DNA of 17,072 nucleotides from CAZGVW01 sp964529265 (lineage in GTDB: Bacteria > Planctomycetota > Phycisphaerae > Phycisphaerales > UBA1924), in assembly GCA_964529265.1 (NCBI GenBank), contig CAZGVW010000241.1, positions 1 to 17,072 on the forward strand, in the 5' to 3' direction. The position numbers and the translations under genes are program-made. Shown here piece after piece: positions 1 to 8,000 of the stretch. The notes under the pieces were generated by a model. The model was not told the origin of the DNA, did not search any database, and saw only the letters and a list, made by a program, of their open reading frames with translations. Positions within the stretch are counted from its first letter, which is position 1. Each line of letters starts with the position of its first letter.

Positions 1-2
1 CC

Positions 3-746
3 ATGCCTCCCTCCTCCCCCCCCGCCATCAACCTCCTCACCCGCGGACACGATTCCGCCGTCGCCCTCGCCGAGGCCCGCGCCGCCGGCTTCGCCTGCCA
101 CGCCCTCACCTTCGACTACGGCCAGCGCCACGCCGTCGAACTCCACGCCGCCGCACGCGTCGCAGCCCAACTCAACGCCGCCTCCCACCGCGTCGCCACC
201 ATCGATCTCCGCCTCTTCGGCGGCTCCGCGCTCACCGATTCCTCGATCCCCGTCCCCAAAGACCGCCCCGGACTCGATTCCTCCGCGCCGCATCTCCAAA
301 AACAGCGCACAGACGTCGGCGCAACGGCCCAGGACATCCCCATCACCTACGTCCCCGCGCGCAACCTCATCTTCCTCTCCTTCGCCGTCGCCATGGCCGA
401 GGTCATCGGCGCCGAAGACGTCTACATCGGCGTCAACGCCATCGATTACTCCGGCTACCCCGATTGCCGCCCCGATTTCATCGATTCCTTTGCACAATGC
501 GCGCAACTCGCCACAAAAGTCGGCGCGCAAGGCCGCAAACTGCGCGTCAACACCCCCCTCCTCCGCCTCACCAAAGCCCAGATCATCCGTCGCGGCAGCC
601 AACTCGGCGTCGATTTCTCTCTCACGCACTCCTGCTACGACCCTTCCCCTTCTGGTGAGGCCTGCGGACACTGCGATGCCTGCCTCCTCCGCAAAGCCGG
701 CTTCAGAGACGCCGATGTGCCCGATGTCACCGTCTATGCGCGCTGA
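3..746 (+). CDS. queC: 7-cyano-7-deazaguanine (preQ0) synthase QueC, with altered ATP loop
   Basis: QueC is a cytosolic enzyme that converts 7-carboxy-7-deazaguanine to preQ0 using ATP and ammonia, in the queuosine/7-deazaguanine pathway. The 247-residue product has the family landmarks: FDYGQRH (residues 37-43), GGSALTD (73-79), TYVPARN (115-121), VNAIDYSGYPDCRP (144-157), and the four zinc cysteines C211, C221, C224 and C227 in the SCY...CGHCDAC pattern. It is slightly long because of a polar insert at about residues 86-111. The odd point is the PP-loop, normally SGGxDS, which reads T-R-G-H-D-S at residues 13-18. The start at base 3 lies a normal distance before the loop, but the window begins here, so an upstream start cannot be excluded. 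Neither queE nor queD with the usual QueD motif is adjacent. The family call is firm. Catalytic competence is uncertain. Confidence 0.93.
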   Translation: MPPSSPPAINLLTRGHDSAVALAEARAAGFACHALTFDYGQRHAVELHAAARVAAQLNAASHRVATIDLRLFGGSALTDSSIPVPKDRPGLDSSAPHLQKQRTDVGATAQDIPITYVPARNLIFLSFAVAMAEVIGAEDVYIGVNAIDYSGYPDCRPDFIDSFAQCAQLATKVGAQGRKLRVNTPLLRLTKAQIIRRGSQLGVDFSLTHSCYDPSPSGEACGHCDACLLRKAGFRDADVPDVTVYAR

Positions 747-748
747 TG

Positions 749-772
749 CCGCGGGCGCACCACGCGCCGCGG
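749..772 (+). terminator. GC-rich hairpin just after queC, possible terminator
   Basis: Two bases after the queC stop, CCGCGGGCGC (749-758) pairs with GCGCCGCGG (764-772) around the loop ACCAC. This gives a nine-pair stem with one bulged G. No T-tract follows, so it does not meet the classical intrinsic-terminator definition. Its position supports a role at the 3' end of queC. The rest of the gap (773-901) shows a 6-base inverted repeat, GTGACG (821-826) and CGTCAC (847-852), and no convincing promoter. Confidence 0.35.
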
Positions 773-901
773 CGCTGCGCCGGCGCGCTCCCCTGCCTGC
801 GCCCGCCTGACGTGTCCCGAGTGACGCTGTTTGTGCGCTGAATTACCGTCACTGCAGACTTTCCCCTTGGCGCGCCCCGCGGCTGTCATACCCTTCCCGG
901 C

Positions 902-2722
902 GTGACCACCCGACCCCCCATCCCGCCCCTCCTCCACGCGATCCTCACGATCGCCGCCGCCCTCCTCCTCTCCGCGGCTCCTGCCCCCCGCGCCCACGCT
1001 GCGCCCCAATCGTTCGCACCTGAAGCCCGCTCTCCCCTCCTCCCGCCCCCAACAGGGGCGGAGGGATGTAGCCACCGGTGGAGTCCGCCGACAGGCGGAC
1101 GCAACCGGTGGATCACAGGCCCCCAACTCTCCGCAGAGCCCCCGAAGGGGGCGAAGGAATTCGAACACTCAGCGCAAACCCGTCGCACCAGCGCCGCCCC
1201 GTCCCCCACCGCGCCTGCGCCCGCATCAAATACCCGCGCCACCACCCCCGCGCACCCCTTCACCCCCCCGCCCGAGACCATCGCCTGGTGGTGGCTCAAC
1301 CCCACCGGATTCGCCTCGACCCGGGGCGCTTCCGGGCCCGCCCCTTCCGGGGGCGGGGGCGCTTCCGGGGGTTCCGGGGGCGCCATGTCCTCCCTCCTCC
1401 GCGCCCTCGTCGCCAGCGGCGTCATCGAGGGCGAATCCGCCGCCCGCATCATCGAGGGCCTCCTCGCCGCGAGTGAAATCGGCGCGTGCGAGCACTCACT
1501 CTGCGTCCTCGATTTCGCCGCCCGCCGATCACCCGAAACCGGCGGCATGGATATGGACCGCCTCCAGATGGCCCTCGAACTGCGCGCCGGGGGCGATCAC
1601 GCCCGCTTCGTGCGCACCATCCGCGCCATCCTCATCGAAGGCGAACGCGCCCGCGCGGGGGATGCAACCCCCAACGGAAACGGCGCGCAGCGCCTGTTTT
1701 CGCTCCCCAGCGGCGCACAAGCCGCGGCTTACTCCGAACCCGGCTGGGAACCCTGGCGCACCGTCTCCTGGGCCTCGCTTCCAGGGGTCTTCGCCGCCGG
1801 ACTCGGCGAAAACGCGCTCGAAACGTGGTTCAGCGCCAAAAACGCGAAAAACAACGCCGATTCGCCAATTTCACCCGCCTGGGCCGCCCACCGCCGCGCC
1901 GTCGATGCCGCCCGCCCTCATGGCGACGTCTTCTTCGAGGCGTTCGTCGATATCGACGCACTCCGCCGCGGATTCGACACCGCCTTCGCCTCCGGCCGCG
2001 GCCGTCGCGCCCTCGAAGCCATGCGCCTCTCCAACGCGCGCAACTTCATGATGCACGCCCGCTGGATCGATCCGCCGGCCCCCGCCCCTGGGGAATCCGC
2101 CGGCCCGCGCACGATCGCCCTCGACGCCACATGGTCCGCGCGCTCCAATCCGCCGGATCACGTCGGCCGCCTCGCGCTCTCGGAAGACGCCTGGCCCGCC
2201 GGCGCGCTCGCCATGCAGCCCCCGCCGGGGTCGTATGTCATCGCCGTCCGCGCAGATTGGCGCAACTGGTTCGAATTCGGTGTGGAACTCGAATCCGCGC
2301 TCACCAAAGACGTGGGTCTTCCGCGCCGCCGAGAGGCCGAAACCATGTGGCGCACCCGCCACGGCCGGATGCTCGAGCAACTCCTCGCCCGAGCCAAGCC
2401 GTGGCTCGTGCTCTCCGATGCGCCCGCGCCGATCATCCCGATTCCCGGCGCGACAACCATCTTTATTGAACTGAACGGCGAAAAAACGCGCCCGGGCGAC
2501 GAAATGGCCGCCACGGAGCGCGAATTCTCGCGATTGCTCGACGAGTTCCCGGAAATCGTCGCCCACGACGCCGCCCAGCGCATGTGGTGGGTGCGCCTCG
2601 ATGGCGCGGGCGCCCTCCGCATCCCTGCCTGGGGCTTCGTGAACGCCCCCGTTGCGCCGCTCCTCGTCGCCGGATGGGGCCCGCCCGTTGTCGATCAGAA
2701 TCGAAAAAGACTCGAAGAGTGA
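902..2722 (+). CDS. large exported protein of unknown function with repeat-derived N-terminal region
   Basis: I do not recognise the family of this 606-residue protein. It starts with GTG at 902. No Shine-Dalgarno site is visible, but the start gives a clear signal peptide: a hydrophobic stretch at residues 10-25 and an AHA|A cleavage site near residue 33, so the product is probably exported. Residues about 35-125 are low-complexity Pro/Ala/Ser sequence, partly encoded by palindromic repeat DNA (residues about 48-84). A Gly-rich patch at residues 142-160 is encoded by a second set of GC palindromes. The conserved-looking part starts with a WWWLNP motif (129-134) and runs to the end, including FFEAFVDIDALRRGF. 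I see no transmembrane helix after the signal and no catalytic motif. The stop lies 16 bases from the stop of the convergent PTPS gene. The reading frame is open for 1.8 kb with ordinary codon use, so the gene is probably real. Confidence 0.72.
   Translation: MTTRPPIPPLLHAILTIAAALLLSAAPAPRAHAAPQSFAPEARSPLLPPPTGAEGCSHRWSPPTGGRNRWITGPQLSAEPPKGAKEFEHSAQTRRTSAAPSPTAPAPASNTRATTPAHPFTPPPETIAWWWLNPTGFASTRGASGPAPSGGGGASGGSGGAMSSLLRALVASGVIEGESAARIIEGLLAASEIGACEHSLCVLDFAARRSPETGGMDMDRLQMALELRAGGDHARFVRTIRAILIEGERARAGDATPNGNGAQRLFSLPSGAQAAAYSEPGWEPWRTVSWASLPGVFAAGLGENALETWFSAKNAKNNADSPISPAWAAHRRAVDAARPHGDVFFEAFVDIDALRRGFDTAFASGRGRRALEAMRLSNARNFMMHARWIDPPAPAPGESAGPRTIALDATWSARSNPPDHVGRLALSEDAWPAGALAMQPPPGSYVIAVRADWRNWFEFGVELESALTKDVGLPRRREAETMWRTRHGRMLEQLLARAKPWLVLSDAPAPIIPIPGATTIFIELNGEKTRPGDEMAATEREFSRLLDEFPEIVAHDAAQRMWWVRLDGAGALRIPAWGFVNAPVAPLLVAGWGPPVVDQNRKRLEE
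1044..1152. repeat. cluster of REP-like palindromes inside a coding sequence
   Basis: Three hairpins lie within 109 bases. The first is CGCCCC (1044-1049) with GGGGCG (1055-1060). The second is a two-part stem with outer arms CCACCGGT (1072-1079) and ACCGGTGG (1104-1111), inner arms GTCCGCC (1083-1089) and GGCGGAC (1094-1100), and loop GACA. The third is GCCCCC (1138-1143) with GGGGGC (1147-1152) and loop GAA. The compact layered symmetry resembles repetitive extragenic palindromes. From memory, similar CSHRWS-type peptides appear as spurious translations across planctomycete genomes. Here the element is in frame with the exported protein and adds no stop codon. Confidence 0.7.
1323..1384. 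repeat. GC-rich direct and inverted repeats inside a coding sequence
   Basis: The 14-mer GGGGCGCTTCCGGG occurs twice (1323-1336 and 1356-1369), 33 bases apart. Between the copies CCCGCCCC (1337-1344) and GGGGCGGG (1350-1357) form an 8-bp stem with loop TTCCG. Further TTCCGGGGG units follow up to 1380. The tract encodes the Gly/Ser/Ala-rich patch of the exported protein at residues 142-160. Confidence 0.65.
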
Positions 2723-2738
2723 GAAAACGAGCGCAGAA

Positions 2739-3545
2739 TCACGCCGGATACACGCAACTGGTCTTCTCCGTCTCCCACACCGTCACGTGCCGCAACTGAA
2801 CGCCCTTCCCCGCGCTCTCGATCGCCGGTTTCAGCAGATCGAACGCCACCTTCGCGATGTTCTCGACCGAAGGATTCAGGGTTTTGAACTCCGGAACGTC
2901 AATATTGAGGTGTTTGTGGTCAAAGCGCCGCACAATCACTTCGCTCGTCACGGATTCGAGGTCCGCCAGGGTGAACGTCTGGCGCCCCTCGCCATTCAGC
3001 GCCACCGCCACCGCGGGCTCGATGCGGTAGTTGTGCCCGTGCCCGCTCGGGTTGTTGCACTTTCCAAAAATCGCGCGGTTTTCCTCATCGGAGAGCGACG
3101 GCGCGTGCAGGCGGTGCGCCGCCGCGAACTCGAACTGCTGGCGCAGAATCACGACGTTGTTCATGCTTTTCTCGATGGAAACGGAGTAATGCGGCGTGAG
3201 GCGCCACGTGAGCGACGCGACCTCCGCGGGCAGCGCTCGCGACACCGCAGCGACGATCTCCGGCATCAGCTCGCCCGGCTCGCTGTGCGGGCGCGCCCGG
3301 CACGCCCGCGCCACGACCGGCGCCGCGCCGCGGCGCACCGCCTCGTCGATCGCCTTGATGTTCAGGGAATATCCGGTGACCGGGTCCGCCTCGCCGCGGC
3401 AGGTCACGGCGATTTCGTAGTGCCGGCCCAGGCCCCGCATCGGGGGGTGGCCGGCGTAGCCGTTCACGGCGGGGCGGGCGAGCGCGGCGTCGAAATCGTC
3501 GTCCGGAACCGCGAAACGCACGCACCGTGTGAGCATCAAAGCCAT
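2739..3545 (-). CDS. tandem 6-pyruvoyl-tetrahydropterin synthase/QueD-family protein, N-terminal copy degenerate
   Basis: COG0720-family zinc enzymes act on dihydroneopterin triphosphate, making either 6-pyruvoyl-tetrahydropterin (PTPS) or carboxytetrahydropterin (QueD). The family is normally 120-150 residues; this protein has 268. The C-terminal half (about 137-268) is a complete domain: zinc ligands H144, H169 and H171, nucleophile C163 in GKCNNPSGHGHNY, D209-H210, and E258 in VWET. The C-x5-HGH spacing matches animal-type PTPS rather than the C-x3-HGH of QueD. The N-terminal half looks like a second copy: RHYEIAVTCRGEADPVTGYSLN (41-62) mirrors the strand after HGHNY, but the HGH and the cysteine are gone. 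The second ATG (M4, base 3536) is an alternative start; neither start has a visible Shine-Dalgarno site. The gene diverges from the peroxidase gene and converges on the exported-protein gene. The family is certain; the exact product is not. Confidence 0.88.
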   Translation of the reverse strand: MALMLTRCVRFAVPDDDFDAALARPAVNGYAGHPPMRGLGRHYEIAVTCRGEADPVTGYSLNIKAIDEAVRRGAAPVVARACRARPHSEPGELMPEIVAAVSRALPAEVASLTWRLTPHYSVSIEKSMNNVVILRQQFEFAAAHRLHAPSLSDEENRAIFGKCNNPSGHGHNYRIEPAVAVALNGEGRQTFTLADLESVTSEVIVRRFDHKHLNIDVPEFKTLNPSVENIAKVAFDLLKPAIESAGKGVQLRHVTVWETEKTSCVYPA

Positions 3546-3613
3546 CGGCCTATGCTATGCGGCCCTGCGGGTGGGGCGAACAGACTCGGCCGCGGGGGCG
3601 GCTCAACCGACCG

Positions 3614-3619
3614 AGGAGG
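3614..3619 (+). promoter_or_regulatory. strong Shine-Dalgarno site fixing the peroxidase start
   Basis: AGGAGG lies 6 bases before the ATG at 3626. It is the best ribosome-binding site in the window and argues against an in-frame upstream ATG at 3557, which would also put the signal peptide in the interior of the protein. Confidence 0.85.
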
Positions 3620-3625
3620 CACACC

Positions 3626-4240
3626 ATGAGTGTTCGGATTGGATTGATGACGCTTGGCGCGGCGATCGCGACGGCCGTGTGCGCCGCGTTTGCCGCGGCG
3701 GAGGGGAATGACGGCTCGGCCGGCGCGGAAGCGCCGAAGGACCCCGCGTTCGTGCTCGATTTCACGATGGAGCGCCTGGAGGGCGGCGAGGAGAAACTCG
3801 CCGAGCACAAGGGCGACGTGATCCTGATCGTGAATGTCGCCAGCCAGTGCGGGCTCACGCCGCAGTACGCGGGGCTGGAGCGGCTGTACGAAAAGAACAA
3901 GGACCGCGGCTTCGTGATCCTGGGCTTCCCGGCGAACAACTTCAACAACCAGGAGCCGGGCTCGAACAAGGAGATCGCGGAGTTCTGCTCGAGGACCTAC
4001 AACGTCACCTTCCCGATGTACGCGAAGATCAGCGTGAAGGGCGACGACCAGCACGCGTTGTACAAGCGGCTGACGACGCAGCCCGCGCCGGTGGGCGGCG
4101 AAGTGCAGTGGAACTTCCAGAAGTACCTCGTCGATCGCCACGGCCGCGTGGTGGCGAAGTTCGATCCGCGCACGCGCCCGGACGACGAAAAGATGCTCGC
4201 GCAGATCGAAGCGCTGCTGGCGGAGAAGTCGCAGAGCTGA
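3626..4240 (+). CDS. exported glutathione peroxidase family protein (thioredoxin-type)
   Basis: This is a thiol peroxidase that reduces hydrogen peroxide or lipid hydroperoxides. It has 204 residues and starts at the ATG behind the AGGAGG site. Residues 1-25 form a signal peptide (hydrophobic 6-24, cleavage near AAA|E), so it probably works in the periplasm. Peroxidatic C75 is in NVASQCGLTPQY, and the rest of the catalytic tetrad is present as Q109, W162 and N163 (WNFQKYLVD). C121 in EFCSRTYNVTFP matches the resolving cysteine of yeast Gpx3, which points to thioredoxin-type reductant rather than glutathione. The usual FPCNQFG reads FPANNFN, so that non-catalytic cysteine is lost. The base composition is more balanced between G and C than in the strongly C-rich coding strands of queC and the exported-protein gene. 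The gene converges on yebC, with 17 bases between stops and no clear terminator. Confidence 0.93.
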   Translation: MSVRIGLMTLGAAIATAVCAAFAAAEGNDGSAGAEAPKDPAFVLDFTMERLEGGEEKLAEHKGDVILIVNVASQCGLTPQYAGLERLYEKNKDRGFVILGFPANNFNNQEPGSNKEIAEFCSRTYNVTFPMYAKISVKGDDQHALYKRLTTQPAPVGGEVQWNFQKYLVDRHGRVVAKFDPRTRPDDEKMLAQIEALLAEKSQS

Positions 4241-4257
4241 GCGCGTTCCCGTGCGTC

Positions 4258-5010
4258 TCACCCGCCGTGCGCGGCGAGGATTTCCTCGGGGATATCGCAG
4301 TTGGCGTAGACCTTCTGCACGTCGTCGTGCTCCTCCAGGCCATCGAGGAGTTTGAGCGTGCGCGCGGCGTCCTCGCCCCGGACATCGACGGTGTTGGTCG
4401 GGATCATGGTGAGTTGCGCGCCGGCGGTCTCGATTCCGGCGCCGGCCAGCGCATCCTTCACCTGGAGGAAGTCGTCGGGCGCGGTGGTGATGATCCACGC
4501 GTCGCCTTCGAGCGACACGTCTTCGGCGCCGGCCTCGATGGCGAGTTCCATGAGGCGTTCTTCCGGCGGCGCGGCGTCTTTTTCGAGCGTGATCTGGCCT
4601 TTCTGCTCGAACAGGTAGCCGACGCAGCCGGAGGCGCCGAGGTTGCCGCCGAACTTGCCGAAGAGCAGGCGCATTTCGGAAGCGGTGCGCGTGCGGTTGT
4701 CGGTGAGGACATCGATCATGACGGCGACGCCGGCGGGGCCGTAGCCCTCGTAGCGGATGTTTTCATAGGACGCGCCCTCGAGTTCGCCCGCGCCCTTCTT
4801 GACGGCGCGCTCGATGGTGTCCTTGGGCATGTTGGCGGCTTTGGCTTCGTCGATCGCGTATCGCAGGGTGAGGTTGGCGGCGGGATCGGGGCCGCCGTTC
4901 TTCGCGGCGACGATGATGGCGCGGGCGCACTTGCTCCAGAGTTTGCCTCGGAGCTTGTCCACGCGGGCCTTGCGGTGCTTGATGTTGGCCCACTTGCTGT
5001 GTCCGGCCAT
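4258..5010 (-). CDS. yebC: YebC/TACO1/PmpR family protein
   Basis: The product has 250 residues, the usual family length, and begins with the signature MAGHSKWANIKHRKARVD. Further family blocks are RYAIDEAKAANMPKDTIERAV (about 50-70), YEGYGPAGVAVMIDVLTDNRTRT and GCVGYLFEQKG. The start at 5010 is fixed by this signature; a longer open frame upstream is only read-through into the preceding gene in another frame. Family members were long annotated as transcriptional regulators. More recent work links YebC and mitochondrial TACO1 to relief of ribosome stalling at proline runs. The gene starts 16 bases after the TPR lipoprotein stop on the same strand, so it is probably the last gene of the nusA-infB operon, which fits a translation role. 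A GAGG sequence about 13 bases upstream may act as ribosome-binding site. Confidence 0.95.
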   Translation of the reverse strand: MAGHSKWANIKHRKARVDKLRGKLWSKCARAIIVAAKNGGPDPAANLTLRYAIDEAKAANMPKDTIERAVKKGAGELEGASYENIRYEGYGPAGVAVMIDVLTDNRTRTASEMRLLFGKFGGNLGASGCVGYLFEQKGQITLEKDAAPPEERLMELAIEAGAEDVSLEGDAWIITTAPDDFLQVKDALAGAGIETAGAQLTMIPTNTVDVRGEDAARTLKLLDGLEEHDDVQKVYANCDIPEEILAAHGG

Positions 5011-5026
5011 GGCGGGTTCGGTTCCC

Positions 5027-8000
5027 TCAGGAGTTGTTGCGCGGCGCTTCGAGCGCGGTGGCGGGCTGCGGGGCGGGCGCCTTTGCGCCGGGATCGAGGG
5101 GCGCCACGGGCGGCTCGCGGCCGTCGGAGACGGCGTCGAGTTTCGCCTCGATGGAATCGACGACGGCGCGCAGTTCATCCAGGCGGCGGTCGGCGTTGGA
5201 GATGACGCCCTGCATGAGGGCGCCGGCCATGTCCCACTGTGTGCGGGCCTCTTCGGCGTGGCCGGTGCGCCACAGCGCATCGCCCAGGTGATCGAAGATG
5301 ACGGCGCGGCCATATCCGCTCTCTTCGTCTTCGGCGAGGCGGGCGGCGCGGCGGAGGAGCGTGACGGCGCCTTCGCGCAGAACTTCGCCCTGCTCGCTCA
5401 CTTCGTCTTCGAGCACGCCGAGTTTGTAGCGGGCCCAGGCGAGCGAATCGACGACGTTGGCGTCGTTCGGCTGGTTGGCGTAGGCGGTTTCGAGCATGCG
5501 CGCGGCTTCGGGAATGTCCTCGCCGCGCTCGATCATGCGGTAGGCGAGATTGTTGATCGCCATGGCGTGATCGGGCTTGAACCGGAGCGCGAAGCGGTAG
5601 AGGCGATCGGCGTCGGCGTCGCGCGGCGGCGTGGCGCTCGCGAAGCCGCCCGCGAGGAGGTACGCGAGCGTGGCCGCGGCGTCGTTCTCGCTCTCCGGTG
5701 AAGGCCGGCCCCGGATGAGCGTGGCGAACGCGGCGGTCGCCATTCCTGCATCGCGCGTCGCGGTGATGGCGCGCATGACGCCGTCGAGGTCGAGCACCGA
5801 AGGATCTCCGGCGAGGGCGATCCACTGGCCGAACAATCGGGGATCGGGCGGCTTGACGGTCGTGGCGCCGCGCTCGGCGACCGGGAGCGCATCGGCCACA
5901 CGCTCGCCATTGATCAGATACTGCGAGGTCTGGAGGAAGAACTCGGCGGCGAGTTCGGGGTGCTGCTCGGCGGCGAGGGTGACGGCCTCCGCGAGGCGCC
6001 GGGAGGGCGCATCGGTCGCGACGAGCACGCGCAGAAGGTCGTTGTGCAGAGGCGCCGGCGTGCGCGGGAGGACGCGGACGGCGAGATCGAGAATATCGCG
6101 GGCGCGGGTGAGGTCGATGTCCTGCGGGGAAGCCGCGGCGCGGCGGCCGGCTTCCTGGGCGATTCGGGCGAGGCCGACGGCGCGATCCTGGGGGAGGGGG
6201 CCGGGTCGGGCGCCGGAGTTGAGGACGGCGTCGAGCGCGGCGTTGTATTCGCCGCGGCGGAGCATGATCTCGGCGCGCTCGACGGCGCGCTCCAGCGTGA
6301 CGGGCGCATCCGGGCGCGAGAGGCGCGCGAGGGCGAGGGCATCGGCCTCGTCGTCGCGGCCGAGGGACGCGAGGCCCGCTTCGAGCAGGCGCGACGCGGT
6401 GTCGTCTTCGGGATGCTCGTCGAGCCATTCGCGCAGGATCTCGACGGCCTCTTCGGAGCGGCCGGCGGCGTCAAGCACGCGCGCCATCTGGAAGTGCATG
6501 GTGGAATCGCCGGGCCTGGCGTCGGCCTTTTCGCGCAGCCACTGCTCGGCGCGGTCGTAGGAGGCGCCCCTGATCCAGATGGTGACGAGCGTGTTGACCA
6601 CGGCGTCGCTGGGCTCCTCCTCGGCGAGGCCGAGCAGTTCGCGCTCGGCCTGATCGAGTTGCCCGGCGCGCACGAGGTCCTGGGCGCGGAGCCAGCGGAG
6701 CGTGCGGCTGGAGGGGATGGCGACGCGCAGATCGCGGACGGCGTCGCCCAGGCGGCGCGGATCGGCGAGGGGGCCGGAGGGCGCATAGAGGCCGATGAGG
6801 ACGGCGTGCGCATCTTCGAGGGATGGATCGACGTCGAGCGCATCCTTGCACCAGCGCTCGGCCTCGCGCCAGCGCTGGAGGGCGATGGCGGACTGCGCAG
6901 CGCGGAGGAGCGCCTCGGGGCGCGGCTCGGCGGCGCGGATGAGCGGATTCAGGGCCGCGAGGGCCTCCTCGTGGCGGCCGATCGATTGAAGCACCATGGC
7001 GCGGGCGAGCAGGACCTGCGGATCGTCGGTGGCGTCGAGGCGCTCGATGAGCGCGGCGGCCTCTTCGGCGCGACCGGAGTGGACGAGTCGGCGCGCCAGC
7101 GCGACGGCGACGGGCGCGGAATCGGGGCGGGCCTCGGCGAGCGCGCGGAGCGCCTGCTCGGCGTCGCGCGGGCGGCCCGCGGCGACGAGGAGATGGGCGC
7201 GCATGAGCGACCACTCGAGGGATTCCTTCTGCGCCGGCGGCGCCTCATCGGCGGCGGCGAGAAGTTCCTCGGCGGGAATGCCGGTGCGGAGCAGCGCCGC
7301 GCCGTAGCGCTCCATTTCGAGGGGCGCCGCGGCGATGAGATCGGCGGTGACGGCGAGCAGGCGATCGGGCGGGGCGGGGCTCAGGCGGCGGTAGAGATCG
7401 ATGATGACGGCGTCGTCGGCGGGCGCGACGGCGAGGCGGGCGCGAAGGACTTCGACGGCCTGCGCCTGATCGAGCGCGGCGGCGCGGGCGCGGGCGAGGC
7501 GGGTGGCGGCGAGGCGGCGATCCTGCTCGCTGAGTTTCTTCGCCACGGCGTCGATGGCGGCGGAGAGGCGGGGTCCGACGTCGGTGTAGCGCGAGAGATG
7601 CTCGATGAGGCGGAGTTGGCGATCCTCGACCTGACCCCGGGAGGATTCGATTTCGCGCACGATGACGGCGGCGGCTTCGGCGGGGCGGCCGAGGCGGAGC
7701 GCGGCGTAGACGCGGCGGGGCGCGAGGGCGCCGGGATCGAACGTGGGGAAGTTCGCGGCGAGTGCATAGGCCTGGGCGGCGCGCTCGGGCTCGCCGAGGC
7801 GCATGGCGGCGTCGCCGGCTTCGCGAAGGATTTCGCCGCGTTCGCGCAGGACTTCGGAGAGTTCGGCGCCGCGGATGGTGGGGCCGGAGAGGCGCTCCGG
7901 CGCCGTGGCGGCGATCTGGAGGCCTTCGGCGCCGGCGGAGACGTAGCCGAGTTCGAGCAGCGAGCGCCCGAGACCGCGGGCCACGACGGGTCGGAGTCCG

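Noticed and set aside
867..892. TTGGCG...CATACC as a promoter for the exported-protein gene
   Set aside because: The spacing is 14 bases and both hexamers are poor matches.
2704..2724. Small hairpin ACTC-GAA-GAGT with T-rich flank on the minus strand as a terminator for the PTPS gene
   Set aside because: The stem is only four pairs, too weak for a confident terminator call. The short gap between convergent genes remains without a clear terminator.
3557..3625. Upstream in-frame extension of the peroxidase from ATG 3557
   Set aside because: The AGGAGG site and signal peptide both point to ATG 3626, and the extension is Arg/Pro-rich shadow-like sequence.
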